Shown piece by piece: positions 16,364-26,889 of a stretch of DNA of 64,000 nt. The notes under the pieces are model-generated. The model was given only the letters and a program-made list of their open reading frames with translations. It was not told where the DNA came from and did no database searches. Position 1 is the first letter of the stretch; each line of letters starts with the position of its first letter. Source of the DNA: Falsiroseomonas frigidaquae (GTDB lineage Bacteria; Pseudomonadota; Alphaproteobacteria; Acetobacterales; Acetobacteraceae); contig NZ_JAAVTX010000002.1 in the NCBI RefSeq assembly GCF_012163145.1, positions 620,001 to 684,000 on the forward strand. The letters are read 5' to 3'. The translations under genes and the position numbers were made by a program.

Positions 16364-17241
16364 GCCGCCAGCGCCCCCGCGCATTCCTGCTGGATCAGCG
16401 CCACGACCCGCGCCGGCTGTTCCTCATGCGCCAGATGGCCGAGGCCGGGCAAGGTGATGATGCGCGCCGCGGGCAGCCGCCGGCGCACCGCCTCCGCCTG
16501 CGCCGGCGGCACGGCGCGGTCATTGGCGCCCACCACCAGAACCAGCCGCGGCGCCAGCCTCGGCAGGTCGCGCAGCAGCGGCACCAGGTCCCAATGCGCC
16601 ATCATGCCGAGCGCCGCCGCCAGATGGCCGGAATGGCGGAACAGCCGCGCGTAGAAATCGACGCCGCGGCTATCAATCTTGCTGCCGGTGTCGCGCAGCA
16701 GGCGTTCCGCCACGGCGCGGTCCGCGGCGCGCCAGGCAAACAGGCTCGGCACGAAGGGCAGGCCCACCAGCATGCGCGCGGTGCGCGTGAAGAAGGCGGC
16801 GTGGCGGTCGCCCAGCGGCTGCAGCGCGCCGTTCAGGCTGAGGATGCAATCCGGCGCGATGCGCCCATCCAGCGCCATGCGCAGCAGGATGGCAGCGCCC
16901 GCGGAGTGCCCCGCCGCCAGCACCGGCCGCAGCCCGAGCACGCCGAGCAGCGCGGCGACGGAAGCCGCCATGCCGGGCAGCGAAAGCCGCGCCGCCGGCA
17001 CGCCATCCGAGAATCCATGGCCAGGCAGATCCGGCGCCACCACGGTGAAGTCGCTCGCCAGCAGCGGCAGCATGTCGCGCCAGGAATGGGTGGCCGCGGC
17101 GGTGCCGTGCAGCAGCAGCAGGACTGGTCCCTGGCCCATCACCTGCACATGCCAGCGCAGGCCGGCGGCGGTGACGAAGCGGCTGGCTTCCCGGTTCGGC
17201 CAGTCGCGGCCCTCGATGGCCCAGTTCGGGCGTTCGGCCAT
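16360..17241 (-). CDS. bchO: BchO, alpha/beta hydrolase of the photosynthesis cluster
   Basis: A 293-residue alpha/beta hydrolase. LLLLHGTAAATHSWRDMLP is the oxyanion-hole region, AAGHSAGAAILLRM the nucleophile elbow (Ser), and GLGHLAHEEQP carries the catalytic His near the C-terminus. BchO is usually encoded beside bchD and bchI, as here, and is thought to assist Mg-chelatase or early Mg-porphyrin steps; its reaction is not firmly established. The ATG overlaps the bchD stop by one base (TGATG). A longer reading frame upstream is a shadow of bchD. Confidence 0.9.
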   Translation of the reverse strand: MAERPNWAIEGRDWPNREASRFVTAAGLRWHVQVMGQGPVLLLLHGTAAATHSWRDMLPLLASDFTVVAPDLPGHGFSDGVPAARLSLPGMAASVAALLGVLGLRPVLAAGHSAGAAILLRMALDGRIAPDCILSLNGALQPLGDRHAAFFTRTARMLVGLPFVPSLFAWRAADRAVAERLLRDTGSKIDSRGVDFYARLFRHSGHLAAALGMMAHWDLVPLLRDLPRLAPRLVLVVGANDRAVPPAQAEAVRRRLPAARIITLPGLGHLAHEEQPARVVALIQQECAGALAA

Positions 17242-18959
17242 CACGCCACCTCCCGCGTCGTGGCCACCGCGGCGGAGAGCTTCTGCGAATCCACGCTGGG
17301 CAGCGCGAGGTAGCGGGCGCCCATCGCCTCCGCGAGCTGCTTCGCGAAGGGCTGCGGGCGCGGCGCGGTATCGACCAGCAGCGTGGCGATCCCGGCGGCG
17401 CGGCAGGGCGCGGCGGCGGCCAGCGCATCGGCCTCCGCCCGGGGCCGGCCGGCCGTGCCATCGCGGGCGATATTGGCGCGGCCATCGGTCAGCAGCACCA
17501 GCAGCGGCGTGCGGCCGCGGCGGCGGGCTTCCTCGGCCAGCGCCATCGCCGCATCGATACCGGCGGCCAGCGGCGTGGCGCCACCACCAGGCAGGCCGGC
17601 GAGGCTGCGCTTGGCGCGCAGTAGCGAATTGGTCGGCGGCAGCAGCAGCTCCGCCGCGCGGCCGCGAAAGGCGACCACGGCGACGCGATCGCGCCGCACA
17701 TAGCAATCGGCCAGCAGCAGTTCCACCGCGCCCTTGGCCTCCGCCAGCCGCGCCAGGGCGGCGGAGCCGGAGGCATCGACGGCGAAGATGGCGGTGGTCT
17801 CGGTGTGCTGCTGGAAGCGCAGCAGGCGGATGTCGTCGCGCTTCACCAGCACCAGCGGGCCGGGCCGGCCGGCCCGTTCCCGCCGGCGGATGCCCTGCCA
17901 GGGCGCCGCGGCGCGCAGCGTCTCCACCAGGGAAAGCCGGGCGCCGGCCCGCAGCGCGCCCGCGCGGGTGCCGATCGGCCGGCCGCGCAGCGCGGATTGC
18001 CGGCGCTGGCCCTCGCGCCCTTGTGCGCCGGCGCGGCGCGCCGCATCCCGCGCGCCAGCGCCCAGCGCGGCCAGCAGCCCGGCGGGCAGCGAGGCGCGCG
18101 TCGCCTCCAGCAACATCTCCTGCAATTCCTGGGGCCCTGGCTGCGGCTCCGGCTGGGCGCTGTCCTGCGGCTGATCCTCGGGCGCGGCGGGCGGCTCCGC
18201 TTCGGGCAGGCAGGTGGCGCGCGGGCCGAAAACCAGCCGCACGGCCAGTGCCGCATCCGCCTCCTCCACCGCCGCATGCCCGGCCAGCGCCGCCGCCGCA
18301 CGCGCCGCGCGCAGGGCGAAAAGCGGGGCGCGCAGGCTGGCGATGCCGAACTGCATGGCAGCGCCGCACAGCGCCGGCAGCAGCGCATCCGGCACCGCTA
18401 CCTGCCCCAGCCGTGCGCGTGCGGCGGCGACCTGCGAGGCAGCGTCCAGCGGCACCGCCTCCGGCTCCAGCCGGAAGGCCAGGCGTTCGGCCAAGGCGGG
18501 CGGCAGCGTCTCCTCCGCCGCCAGCCCCTCATCCAGCGCAACCAGGGCGAGGCGCGCGGGCAGGATCAGGTCCAGCCCGTCCCGCTGCAGCGCCACCTGC
18601 CCGGCATCCAGCACAGCCGCCAGCTTCGCCGCGGTATTCGCCTCCAGCCGTTCCGCCATGCTGGCGACCACGATGCCGCCATCGGCCTCCGCCAGCACGC
18701 CGCGTTCCAGCACCGGCCGTCCGGCCGCCAGCGTGCCGGCGAGATCCAGCCCCCCGAGCAGCCGCGAATCCGGAATGCCGAGCGGCAGGCGCCGCCAGGG
18801 CGTGCCGGCGGGCAGCGCCGCGCGCAGCCCGGCCAGCCACCCCTCCCGCTCCGGCCCCGGGGCGGCGCGCAGTACGGCGCCACCGAGACCCACGGGATCG
18901 ACCGCCAGCAGCAGCGCGGCCTGCACGGCATCCGAAGCGGGTGCCGCGAGGTTGGTCAC
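17241..18959 (-). CDS. bchD: Magnesium chelatase subunit BchD
   Basis: A 572-residue protein. The N-terminal AAA-like part lacks the Walker A sequence, as usual for BchD. A Pro/Gln/Glu-rich linker follows (about 270-305, PEPQPGPQELQ). The C-terminal von Willebrand A domain has the MIDAS motif AIFAVDASGSAALARL and the later LLVLLTDGRANI. With BchI it forms the ATP-driven assembly that acts with BchH to insert magnesium into protoporphyrin IX. It starts with GTG overlapping the bchI stop (GTGA). Confidence 0.95.
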   Translation of the reverse strand: MTNLAAPASDAVQAALLLAVDPVGLGGAVLRAAPGPEREGWLAGLRAALPAGTPWRRLPLGIPDSRLLGGLDLAGTLAAGRPVLERGVLAEADGGIVVASMAERLEANTAAKLAAVLDAGQVALQRDGLDLILPARLALVALDEGLAAEETLPPALAERLAFRLEPEAVPLDAASQVAAARARLGQVAVPDALLPALCGAAMQFGIASLRAPLFALRAARAAAALAGHAAVEEADAALAVRLVFGPRATCLPEAEPPAAPEDQPQDSAQPEPQPGPQELQEMLLEATRASLPAGLLAALGAGARDAARRAGAQGREGQRRQSALRGRPIGTRAGALRAGARLSLVETLRAAAPWQGIRRRERAGRPGPLVLVKRDDIRLLRFQQHTETTAIFAVDASGSAALARLAEAKGAVELLLADCYVRRDRVAVVAFRGRAAELLLPPTNSLLRAKRSLAGLPGGGATPLAAGIDAAMALAEEARRRGRTPLLVLLTDGRANIARDGTAGRPRAEADALAAAAPCRAAGIATLLVDTAPRPQPFAKQLAEAMGARYLALPSVDSQKLSAAVATTREVA

Positions 18960-20017
18960 GCGCCGAACAGCTCGGTCACGGCGCGATCGACGCGCGTGGT
19001 GGCCACCGCCTCATCCAGCGGGTTGCGGCGCAGGCGGTGGCGCAGGGCGGGTGCGGCGATGCGGCGCAGATGCGGCACGCCCACAACCTCGTCACCCTCC
19101 AGCGCCGCCAGGGCGCGCGCCGTGCGGATCAGCGTGAGTTCGCCGCGCAGCCCATCCGTGCCGAGAGCCATGCAGAGCCGCGCCGCATTTTCCAGCGTCA
19201 CATCCGGCACGGTGATGGCCGGTAGCAGGGCGCGCGCCGCCAGGATGCGATCCCGCGTCGCCGCCGCCGCCTCCGCCCATTTCGCCAGGAAGCCGGCGCC
19301 ATCGCGCTCGAAGGCATCGCGCCGCTTGATCACCTCGACGCGCGTCGCAAGGTCCGTCGGCGTGCGGACATCGACGGACAGGCCGAAGCGGTCCAGCAAT
19401 TGCGGTCGCAGCTCACCTTCCTCGGGATTGCCGCTGCCGACCAGCACGAAGCGCGCCGGGTGGCGGATGCTGATGCCCTCCCGCTCCACCACATTCTCGC
19501 CGGAGGCGGCCACATCCAGCAGCAGGTCGACCAGATGGTCCTCGAGGAGATTCACCTCATCGATGTAGAGGAAGCCGCGATGCGCGCGGGCCAGCAGCCC
19601 GGGCTCGAAGGCCTTCTCGCCCTGCGCCAGGGCGCGTTCGATATCCAGCGCGCCGGCCACGCGGTCCTCCGTGGCGCCAAGCGGCAGGTCCACGACCGGC
19701 ACCGGCACCGTCGCAACGACGAGATCGGTGGCGTCGCGGCAGACATCGCACAGCGCCTCCGGCCGCGCCGGATCGCAGGAAAACCGGCAGCCGGCGACCG
19801 CCTGCATCGGCGGCAGCAGCGCCGCCAGGGCGCGCACCGCGGTGGATTTGCCGGTGCCGCGATCGCCGAATACCAGCACGCCGCCGATGGAGGCATCGAC
19901 CGCCGCGATCAGCAAGGCGAGCTTCATCTCATCCTGGCCGACGATGGCGTCGAACGGGAAGACCGGCCGTGCCGCGACGGTCTTCCGGCTGGCCAAGGCG
20001 CTCGCCCCGATATCCAT
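18956..20017 (-). CDS. bchI: Magnesium chelatase ATPase subunit BchI
   Basis: A 353-residue AAA+ ATPase. FPFDAIVGQDEMKLALL opens the domain, GDRGTGKSTAVRAL is Walker A, and GFLYIDEVNLLEDHLVDLLL is Walker B. SGNPEEGELRPQLLDRFGL is the sensor/arginine-finger region. The ATG overlaps the hemA stop (TGATG); an upstream ATG in frame is inside hemA and is not used. The order bchI-bchD-bchO is the usual one. Confidence 0.97.
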   Translation of the reverse strand: MDIGASALASRKTVAARPVFPFDAIVGQDEMKLALLIAAVDASIGGVLVFGDRGTGKSTAVRALAALLPPMQAVAGCRFSCDPARPEALCDVCRDATDLVVATVPVPVVDLPLGATEDRVAGALDIERALAQGEKAFEPGLLARAHRGFLYIDEVNLLEDHLVDLLLDVAASGENVVEREGISIRHPARFVLVGSGNPEEGELRPQLLDRFGLSVDVRTPTDLATRVEVIKRRDAFERDGAGFLAKWAEAAAATRDRILAARALLPAITVPDVTLENAARLCMALGTDGLRGELTLIRTARALAALEGDEVVGVPHLRRIAAPALRHRLRRNPLDEAVATTRVDRAVTELFGA

Positions 20018-21228
20018 CAGGCGGCCCGCTGCAGGCTGAACTGCGACCACACGGCGGATAGCGCCTGCACCAGATGGTCCATATCCGCGTCGCTATGCAC
20101 CGGGCTCGGCGTGATCCGCAGCCGCTCCGTGCCGCGCGGCACGGTGGGGTAGTTGATCGGCTGCACATAGACGCCGTGATCATCCAGCAGGATGTCGCTG
20201 ATCGCCTTGCAGACCACCGGGTCGCCCACCATCACCGGCACGATGTGGCTGGGATTGTCCAGATGCGGCACGCCGATCGCATCCAGCCGCTTGCGCAGCG
20301 TCGCCGCACGCTCATGCAGCCGGTCGCGCTCCACGTCGCTCGCCATCAGATGTTCGATGGAAGCCCGCGCGCCGGCGGCGATGGCCGGCGGCAGGGCCGT
20401 GGAGAAGATGAAGCCGCTGGCATAGCTGCGGACGAAATCGCACATGGCGGCGGAGCCGGCGATGTAGCCACCGATCACGCCAAAGGCTTTTGCCAGCGTC
20501 CCCTCGATGACGGTCAGCCGGTGGGAGACGCCATCACGGTCCGTGATGCCGCCGCCGTTCGGACCATACAGGCCGACGCCATGCACCTCGTCGCAATAGG
20601 TCATCGCGCCGTATTTGTCGGCCAGGTCACAGATGGCGGCGATGGGGGCGATGTCGCCATCCATCGAATACACGCTTTCGAAGGCCACCAGCTTTGGTGC
20701 GGAGGGATCGATCTCGGACAGCACGCGCTCCAGATCCACCAGGTCGTTGTGGCGGAACATGCGGCGCTGGGCGCGGGAATGGCGCATGCCCTCGATCATC
20801 GAGGCGTGGTTCATCTCATCCGAGACGATGACGCAGCCCGGCATCCGCGCCGCCAGTGTGGACAGCGACGCCCAGTTGGACATGTAGCCCGAATTGAACA
20901 GCAGCGCGTCTTCCGTGCCATGCAGCCGCGCCAGGGCACGTTCCAGCAGCACATGCTCGTGGTTCGTCCCCGAAATATTGCGCGTGCCGCCCGCCCCCGC
21001 ACCATGCTGGTCCAGCGCCTTGTGCATCGCCGCCAGCACCTTCGGGTGCTGCCCCATGCCGAGGTAGTCGTTGGAGCACCAGACGGTGACCTCCGAGGTC
21101 TTGCCGTTGCGATGCCGTGTCGCCTTCGGAAATTGCCCGGCATGACGCTCGATATCGGCGAAGACGCGATAGCGGCCCTCGCGCCGGAGGCCGTCGAGCT
21201 GGGCACGGAAGAAGGATTCGTAGTTCAT
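20017..21228 (-). CDS. hemA: 5-aminolevulinate synthase HemA
   Basis: A 403-residue PLP enzyme that condenses glycine with succinyl-CoA (the C4 or Shemin route). The start [23 protein letters not shown] is typical of alphaproteobacterial ALA synthase; [14 protein letters not shown] and the lysine motif [12 protein letters not shown] are present. GGGGG precedes the ATG by about seven bases. It lies 64 bases after puhE, the largest gap of the operon, and is fused to bchI by a stop-start overlap, which couples precursor supply to Mg-chelatase. Confidence 0.97.
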   Translation of the reverse strand: MNYESFFRAQLDGLRREGRYRVFADIERHAGQFPKATRHRNGKTSEVTVWCSNDYLGMGQHPKVLAAMHKALDQHGAGAGGTRNISGTNHEHVLLERALARLHGTEDALLFNSGYMSNWASLSTLAARMPGCVIVSDEMNHASMIEGMRHSRAQRRMFRHNDLVDLERVLSEIDPSAPKLVAFESVYSMDGDIAPIAAICDLADKYGAMTYCDEVHGVGLYGPNGGGITDRDGVSHRLTVIEGTLAKAFGVIGGYIAGSAAMCDFVRSYASGFIFSTALPPAIAAGARASIEHLMASDVERDRLHERAATLRKRLDAIGVPHLDNPSHIVPVMVGDPVVCKAISDILLDDHGVYVQPINYPTVPRGTERLRITPSPVHSDADMDHLVQALSAVWSQFSLQRAA

Positions 21229-21292
21229 CGCGGACCCCCAGTGGCCGTGAGCATGGCCGGACGTGTTGCATGGTGCGTTGGCTCGCACCCTA

Positions 21293-22087
21293 TCATGTCA
21301 CCGAGGCCGGCGCAGGCACCGGCCTTTCCTTGCGCGAGGCGAGGCCCCAGCGCCAGAGCGCATCGGCCGGCACCGGCATCACCATGAAGATATGCTCGAC
21401 CAGGCCGAGTGCGACCAGCGTGGCGAGCAGGGAGAACCCCGCCACCTGATGCGGCGTTGCATCCACCGCGATCGCCTGCTGCACCAGCAGGACGCAGGCC
21501 AGAATCCCGGCGGCAACGGAAGCCGGGAACAGCGCATTCATCCGGCGGCGCCGGAAGAAGCTCTCCAGGTAGCGCAGATGCTCCGGCAGGAAGGCCTCCG
21601 CCAGGTTCCGCACGCCGAGATACACGTTCAGCTTGGCGGATTGCCGCATGATCCAGAAGGCGAGGAAGGTCCACAGCCCGATGCGGTTCGGTGCGCCCCA
21701 GGTCGCCAGCGCGATGCAGGCGGCGCCTCCGATGATCGCCAGTTCATGCCACAGCACCGTCGCCAGCGCCGCCCGCAGGCGCACCCAGCCGGTGGCGCCC
21801 GGAGGACAGGCGGTGCGCCGGGGTCCGGTGACCAGGCCGGTGAGGAAGGCGGTCTCGATCCAGGCCCAGACCAGCAGGCCGCAGAAGAAGCCGAGATAGG
21901 CGCCGCCGGTCGTCGTGTCCCAGGCCGTCGCATGCAGCCCTGCGAGAGCGGCCAGCAGCAGGGTGGTGGCGCCGAGCATAGTCCACCGGAACGTCTCCCG
22001 CCGCAGCCCGTCCAGGTACAGGATGACGCCCGTGCTGAACCACCAGATGAACAGGGTGAACAGCGCGGGCAGCCCATGCTCGGCCAT
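21293..22087 (-). CDS. puhE: PuhE (DUF3623), photosynthetic complex assembly membrane protein
   Basis: A 264-residue protein with about six to seven membrane helices. [17 protein letters not shown] and [21 protein letters not shown] are the conserved PuhE blocks. In Rhodobacter its loss disturbs the amount and assembly of RC-LH1; the mechanism is unknown. The ATG at 22087 is four bases after the acsF stop. Upstream in-frame codons are inside acsF. Confidence 0.92.
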   Translation of the reverse strand: MAEHGLPALFTLFIWWFSTGVILYLDGLRRETFRWTMLGATTLLLAALAGLHATAWDTTTGGAYLGFFCGLLVWAWIETAFLTGLVTGPRRTACPPGATGWVRLRAALATVLWHELAIIGGAACIALATWGAPNRIGLWTFLAFWIMRQSAKLNVYLGVRNLAEAFLPEHLRYLESFFRRRRMNALFPASVAAGILACVLLVQQAIAVDATPHQVAGFSLLATLVALGLVEHIFMVMPVPADALWRWGLASRKERPVPAPASVT

Positions 22088-22091
22088 GATG

Positions 22092-23213
22092 CTACCAGGC
22101 CGGCGAGAGGCGCGGATCGGCCGGCAATGCCTGGCGCCGCGGCGGCAGGAAGTACAGCCGCGCGAAATTGGCCGCCGCGGCAATGGACAGTCCGGCGCGC
22201 TTCACCCCGCCGACCACGCCGCCCTGCGCCTTGGCCGCCGCGATGCCATCGCCGATCTTCCGCAGCCGCTCCAGCCCACGCAGGAAGCTCGGATTGTCCA
22301 CATCCAGCGTCGCCGGGAAGACCTGGCGGCAGATCTCCTCCGTGATGCGGAAGACCTTCATGTCGTAATCCGTCGGCGTCATGCCGAGCGCCTTGTGGAA
22401 TTCCGGCCGCGCATGGTCGCGCACATACATGGTGGCGAAGACCGCGAGCTGGAAGAACCGCACCCAGTAGACATTGGCGCCCGACAGAAGATGCGGATTG
22501 GCGCGCATCAGCAGGGCGAAGGCCTCGCCATGCCGGAACTCGTCATTGCACCAGTTCTCGAACCACTTGAAGATCGGGTGGAAGCGCAACTCCGGATGCC
22601 GCTCGAATTGCCGGAAGATGGTGATGTAGCGGGCGTAGCCGATCTTCTCGCTCAGATAGGTGGCGTAGAAGATGAACTTCGGCTGGAAGTAGTGGTACTT
22701 CTTTGCCTTGGTCAGGAAGCCGAGGTCGACGCCGACGCCGACATCCTTCAGCGCATCGTTGATGAATCCCGCATGCCGGCTTTCATCGCGCGCCATCACA
22801 CCGAAGATGTCCTTCATGTCCGGGTTGGTCACGCGCTTGCGGATTTCCGCATACAGCACGCAGCCGGAGAATTCGGCGGTGACGGAGCTCACCAGGAATT
22901 CCAGCAATTCCTTCTGCAGCGGCTCCGGCAACGCCTTGATGTCGAAGGCGTCGAATTCGGCGGTTCGCGTGAAATGCCCCTTGTTCGGGTCGGCGTGGAA
23001 TTCCGCCATCATCGCATCCCACTGCGCTCGCACGGGCTCGATGCTGATGCGGTCCATCGCATCGAAGTCCGTGGTGTAGAAGCGCGGTGAGAGCACCGTT
23101 TCCGTCAATGCCATCTTGGTGGCGATGCCATCGGCATCCGGGCGCCCACCCGGCGTCAATCCAGGCGCCGCGGCTTCGCCCACGGCCGGCCCATCGAGAA
23201 TCAGGCGTTCCAT
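22092..23213 (-). CDS. acsF: Mg-protoporphyrin IX monomethyl ester oxidative cyclase AcsF
   Basis: A 373-residue di-iron enzyme that forms ring E using oxygen. The paired iron-ligand motifs MARDESRH and CNDEFRH are visible, with [13 protein letters not shown] before the first. [27 protein letters not shown]-type sequence is diagnostic of AcsF. No bchE (anaerobic cyclase) is in the window, so bacteriochlorophyll synthesis here needs oxygen unless bchE lies elsewhere. The ATG overlaps the end of the upstream small gene by 13 bases. Confidence 0.96.
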   Translation of the reverse strand: MERLILDGPAVGEAAAPGLTPGGRPDADGIATKMALTETVLSPRFYTTDFDAMDRISIEPVRAQWDAMMAEFHADPNKGHFTRTAEFDAFDIKALPEPLQKELLEFLVSSVTAEFSGCVLYAEIRKRVTNPDMKDIFGVMARDESRHAGFINDALKDVGVGVDLGFLTKAKKYHYFQPKFIFYATYLSEKIGYARYITIFRQFERHPELRFHPIFKWFENWCNDEFRHGEAFALLMRANPHLLSGANVYWVRFFQLAVFATMYVRDHARPEFHKALGMTPTDYDMKVFRITEEICRQVFPATLDVDNPSFLRGLERLRKIGDGIAAAKAQGGVVGGVKRAGLSIAAAANFARLYFLPPRRQALPADPRLSPAW

Positions 23214-23530
23214 GCGACGGCCTCCTTCGGCTCGAAACCGCAGTGGTACAATTCGGTCAGTTCGAAGATCGCGACCCATTGGGTCCAGAAGCGCGTCAGC
23301 GGCCCGGCGCGCAGCACCGTTGCCCGCGTCTCGAAGGTCATCCGCTCGCCGAACGCCACATGGTCCGGCGTGCCATGCACGATGACCTGGTCGCCGGGGC
23401 GCAGGAACACGCCTTCCGGCACGGCGTAGGCATGGAAGCTATCCGCCGTTCGCTCGATATCCACCATGCAGGGCACTTCGAGGGTTTCACCACCGAAGAT
23501 CGCCCGGCCCACTCCCCAGCGGCCGTTCAT
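23201..23530 (-). CDS. Small protein of unknown function between puhC and acsF
   Basis: A 109-residue soluble protein with no signal peptide or membrane helix. I do not recognise a named domain. Visible features are the start [21 protein letters not shown], a beta-rich middle part ([14 protein letters not shown] and [13 protein letters not shown]), and a Trp/Tyr-rich end ([13 protein letters not shown]). Two cysteines are present. The ATG has GGAG eight bases upstream, and its gene starts five bases after puhC and overlaps acsF by 13 bases, so it is surely translated with them. Small genes occupy this place in other purple bacteria. An auxiliary role for AcsF or LH1/RC assembly is possible but unproven. 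Confidence 0.8.
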   Translation of the reverse strand: MNGRWGVGRAIFGGETLEVPCMVDIERTADSFHAYAVPEGVFLRPGDQVIVHGTPDHVAFGERMTFETRATVLRAGPLTRFWTQWVAIFELTELYHCGFEPKEAVAWNA

Positions 23531-23535
23531 CCTGG

Positions 23536-23982
23536 TTACTCCTTGGTTGACAGCAAACGCACGAACGCCCCTGCATTGGTCTGGCCGAACCCGGTCAGAT
23601 CCAGTCTTCGCCCGGTGGCCTGGTCTTCCAGCGTGATCTGGCCAGTCTGCCATGCCGTAAGGCGAAACGGTATCGCGGAACCGATGTCCTCGCGCCGCCT
23701 TTCGCGCACCAGGCCACGCACCGTGCCGCGGACGAAACCGCCCTCGCCCGGCTGCAGCACGGCCACCTGCCGGCCGTCACGGGAATCGGTGATGACCACG
23801 CCGCCGTCGGCGCGATCGGCGAAGAACAGATCCCGCTGCGCGAGCGCCACCGGCACCACGCCGTCCCGCGCGCTCGGCAGGAAGGGCGAGGCCAGTACCA
23901 GCGCCAGCGTGCCCGCGATCATCGTGCCGCAGATCAGCGCCGGGCGCCGCAGGATCGGGTTGGTCTCGATGGTCTGCGACAT
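23536..23982 (-). CDS. puhC: Photosynthetic complex assembly protein PuhC
   Basis: A 148-residue protein with one N-terminal membrane helix (about 17-37) and a periplasmic domain. The block RDLFFADRADGGVVITDSRDG and the C-terminal LDLTGFGQTNAGAFV fit PuhC, which assists formation of the RC-LH1 complex. ATG 23982 is chosen because GGGGAGG lies seven bases before it, while the ATG two codons earlier is directly adjacent to that site. A long reading frame extending upstream is a shadow of puhB. Confidence 0.9.
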   Translation of the reverse strand: MSQTIETNPILRRPALICGTMIAGTLALVLASPFLPSARDGVVPVALAQRDLFFADRADGGVVITDSRDGRQVAVLQPGEGGFVRGTVRGLVRERRREDIGSAIPFRLTAWQTGQITLEDQATGRRLDLTGFGQTNAGAFVRLLSTKE

Positions 23983-23999
23983 CGCCATTCCTCCCCTGT

Positions 24000-24665
24000 T
24001 CAGGCCATCGCTTCGGCGTGACCCGGCTTGCGTGCCTCGCTGGCGGAAGCCATCGCCGGCACGGGCACCGAGGCCGCGGCTGCCAGGGCGCGGGCCAGCA
24101 CCTGCGCCGCCACATCCGCATCCTTCAGCGCCCGCAACATGGGTTCGGGTTGGGAAATGCGGAAGGGCCGGATATGCGGCCAAAGCGCCAGCCAGGAGAC
24201 ACGGTGCGGCTTCGCCAGGCTCACCACCAGGTCGCCGGTGCCATCCGCATGCTTCGCCACGCCGGCCCGATCGATCAGCACGAAGGGGATGTTGATGGTC
24301 ATCGGCAGCGCCACGCCGACGCGCATGACGATGCGTCGCGTGGTGATGGTGTACAGGCTGGTGCGCGCCGACAACCCGGCGAACAGCAGCAGCAGCGAAA
24401 CAGGAACGGCGCCGATCACCACCAGCAGCAGCGACTCCGCCAGTGCCTCCATCGCGCCCGCGCCATTCGCGGTCAGGTCGGCGCCACGCAGCACGGCGAG
24501 CAGGACGAAGTAGATGGCGATGCCGCGCACGAACAGCGCCCGCCGCGCAATGCCGCGCCATTCGGGCGCCCCCTGCCACAGGATGCTCTCGCCCTGCGGC
24601 AGCGGGCCGGGCAGGCCGGGGATCGGTTCCCCGTCATGCTCCGCGATGTCGGGGTGCCGGCTCAT
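24000..24665 (-). CDS. puhB: Photosynthetic complex assembly protein PuhB
   Basis: A 221-residue membrane protein. LPQGESILWQGAPEWRGIARRALFVR and TSLYTITTRRIVMRVGVALPM mark the PH-like domain typical of PuhB, with two to three membrane helices between (about 42-105). In Rhodobacter it is a dimeric assembly factor for the reaction centre. The ATG overlaps the puhA stop (ATGA); the last 25 residues are Ala/Pro-rich and probably disordered. Confidence 0.92.
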   Translation of the reverse strand: MSRHPDIAEHDGEPIPGLPGPLPQGESILWQGAPEWRGIARRALFVRGIAIYFVLLAVLRGADLTANGAGAMEALAESLLLVVIGAVPVSLLLLFAGLSARTSLYTITTRRIVMRVGVALPMTINIPFVLIDRAGVAKHADGTGDLVVSLAKPHRVSWLALWPHIRPFRISQPEPMLRALKDADVAAQVLARALAAAASVPVPAMASASEARKPGHAEAMA

Positions 24666-25438
24666 ACCAGCGCCTCGCTGCGTTCGGGCGTCGCGTAGAA
24701 GTGCCCGCCGCCGAAATACGCCGCGACCTTGTCCTCCTCCAGCAGCGTGACCTGCTCCGGCTGCGCGATTCCCGGCGCCATGGCGAGCTGCGCGGCGGTG
24801 ACCGAGATAACGCGCACGGTGCCGGCGGAATTGATGGTGGCGAGGAACATCGGCACCAGCACGCGCCGCGCGGCGCCGGCGGCCTCCACTTCCAGGTAGC
24901 GCAGGATCATCTCGGACCGGTCGACCCAGAGATCCACCACCACGCCGGCGATCCTGCCGTCCAGCGTCACCACCGGCTTGCCGCGCGGGTCCGGGTCCGT
25001 CTCGCCGATGGTGAAGCCGGGCGCGGCGCGCAGCGGCACGATCTTCGGCAGTTCGTCGTCGAAGGTAAGGTCGGGCACATCGGCGCGTTCCGCATAGGCG
25101 GCCGGACCGATGCCGTCCTGCATCGCGTCGCCCGTCGGAATCAGCGGCGCGCCGGGATAGCCATCGGCCGGCACCACCAGGCCCGTGAGGTCCCGTTCAC
25201 GCCGGTTCAGCAGATGCGGATCGACATGCTTCAGCTTGAACACCTTCGGCCGCGGCACGCCGGGAAAGCCTTCGATCGGCACGCGCAGCGGATGGCTCGG
25301 CCGGTCCGAGATCAGCGGATAGCCCTCCCGCTTGCCCTCGCGATGCAGCCACAGGCACAGCACGAAGAAGAAGGCGAAGAAGGCATAGAGCAGCCCCGCC
25401 GCCAGATCCATCTGAACGAATTGGTGTGCGCCGGGCAT
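24662..25438 (-). CDS. puhA: Reaction centre H subunit PuhA
   Basis: A 258-residue protein with one N-terminal helix (about 12-32, LAAGLLYAFFAFFFVLCLWL) and a large cytoplasmic PRC-barrel domain. REGYPLISDRP, PFxIGETDPDPRG-type sequence and GGxFYATPERSE at the end are typical. It caps the cytoplasmic face of L and M and carries proton-path residues to the secondary quinone. It lies 24 bases after lhaA. Confidence 0.96.
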   Translation of the reverse strand: MPGAHQFVQMDLAAGLLYAFFAFFFVLCLWLHREGKREGYPLISDRPSHPLRVPIEGFPGVPRPKVFKLKHVDPHLLNRRERDLTGLVVPADGYPGAPLIPTGDAMQDGIGPAAYAERADVPDLTFDDELPKIVPLRAAPGFTIGETDPDPRGKPVVTLDGRIAGVVVDLWVDRSEMILRYLEVEAAGAARRVLVPMFLATINSAGTVRVISVTAAQLAMAPGIAQPEQVTLLEEDKVAAYFGGGHFYATPERSEALV

Positions 25439-25462
25439 TGTTGGCCTCCGCTTTCCTGGTGG

Positions 25463-26889
25463 TCAGATCTGCGCCGCGCCGGCCAGGCTGGCCGCGGGGC
25501 GTGTTTGAGGAACGCCGCCCTTGCGGACCAGCGGCCCGACAACGGCGAGGGTGATGAACAGCAGCGCGATCTCGATCAGGTAGATGCTGACATAGCCGGT
25601 GGCCGCCTGCGCCAGGCCCTCGCCCAGCGCACCGGCCTGCGCCATGGCGGAGACCACATCCCGCAGCACGCCGCCCAGTGCGATCGCGCTGCCCGCCGCC
25701 GTGGCCTGCACCGCGCCCCAGACGCCGAGCGCCAGCCCCGCCTGTTCCGGCGGCGCCGCGCGCATGCAGGCGGTCAGCGTTGCGTGCCCGAACAGCCCCG
25801 CGCCGAAGCCGATCAGCGCCACGCCGCCGGCGAACAGGGCCCCACTGCCGACGGCGCCGGAGAAGATGATCAGCGTGAAGCCGCCGATGCCGAACAACCC
25901 ACCCAGCGCCGCCACCTGGTGCGGGTCCGCTCCCTGCCCCAGCCGCCGCGCGGCCCGCAGGAAGCCAAGCACCGACCCGCCGGCGAGCAGCGCCGACAGC
26001 GCCGTGGTCGCGCCCACCGGCAGGCCGAGGATCTGCCCGCCATAGGGCTCCAGCAGCACGTCCTGCATGGCGAAGCCCGCCGTGCCCAGCCCCGCGCCCA
26101 GCAGGCGCCGGTTCCACGGGCCGGAGCGGCGCAGCGCGCGAAAGGCCTCGAAGAAGGTCGGCTCACGTTCGCCGGTCCGTGCGGTGCGGGTCGGGTCGCG
26201 CGCTTCCTGCTGCCAGGCGGCCACCAGGTTCAGCACCAGCGTCAACGCCGCCGCGCCCTGCACCACCTGGATCAGCCGCAACTGCGAGAAATCCGCCAGC
26301 AGCGCGCCGAAGACCAGGGCCGAGAGCACCATGCCCACCAGCTGCATCGCGGACAGCATCGCCACCACATTCGGCTGCTGGTCGCGCGGCGTCAGGTCCG
26401 TGGCCAAGGCGAGGCCCACCGTCTGCACCATGTGCATGCCGAACCCGGTCATCAGGAAGGCGATGGCCGCGGCCAGCTGCCCGGCCCAGGGCTCCGCCCA
26501 GGTGTCGCCGGACAGCACCAGCAGTGCGAAGGGCATCATCGCCAGGCCGCCGAACTGGATGATGGTGCCGAGCCACAGATAGGGCACGCGGCGCCAGCCG
26601 AGCACCGATTTGTAGGTGTCCGATTTGAAGCCGATCAGCGCGCGCAGCGGCGCGAAGACCAGCGGCAGCGCCACCATGGTGGCGACCAGCCAGGCCGGCA
26701 CGTGCAACTCCACGATCATCACGCGGTTCAGCGTGCCGACCAGCAGCACCGCCGCCATCCCGCAGGAGATCTGGAACAATGACAGCCGCAGCAGCCGCGC
26801 CATCGGCAGGCGTTCCGACGTGGCGCTGGCGAAGGGCAGCAGATGCGGCCCCACGCCCTGCCACATCCGGATGATCCTGCCGGGGCGCT

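Noticed and set aside
21229-21292. A PpsR operator before hemA
   Set aside because: TGT triplets occur, but none has ACA at the correct 12-base distance on either strand.
24443-26782. A 779-codon plus-strand frame across puhB, puhA and lhaA
   Set aside because: It crosses three firmly identified genes on the other strand and has the composition of a shadow frame.
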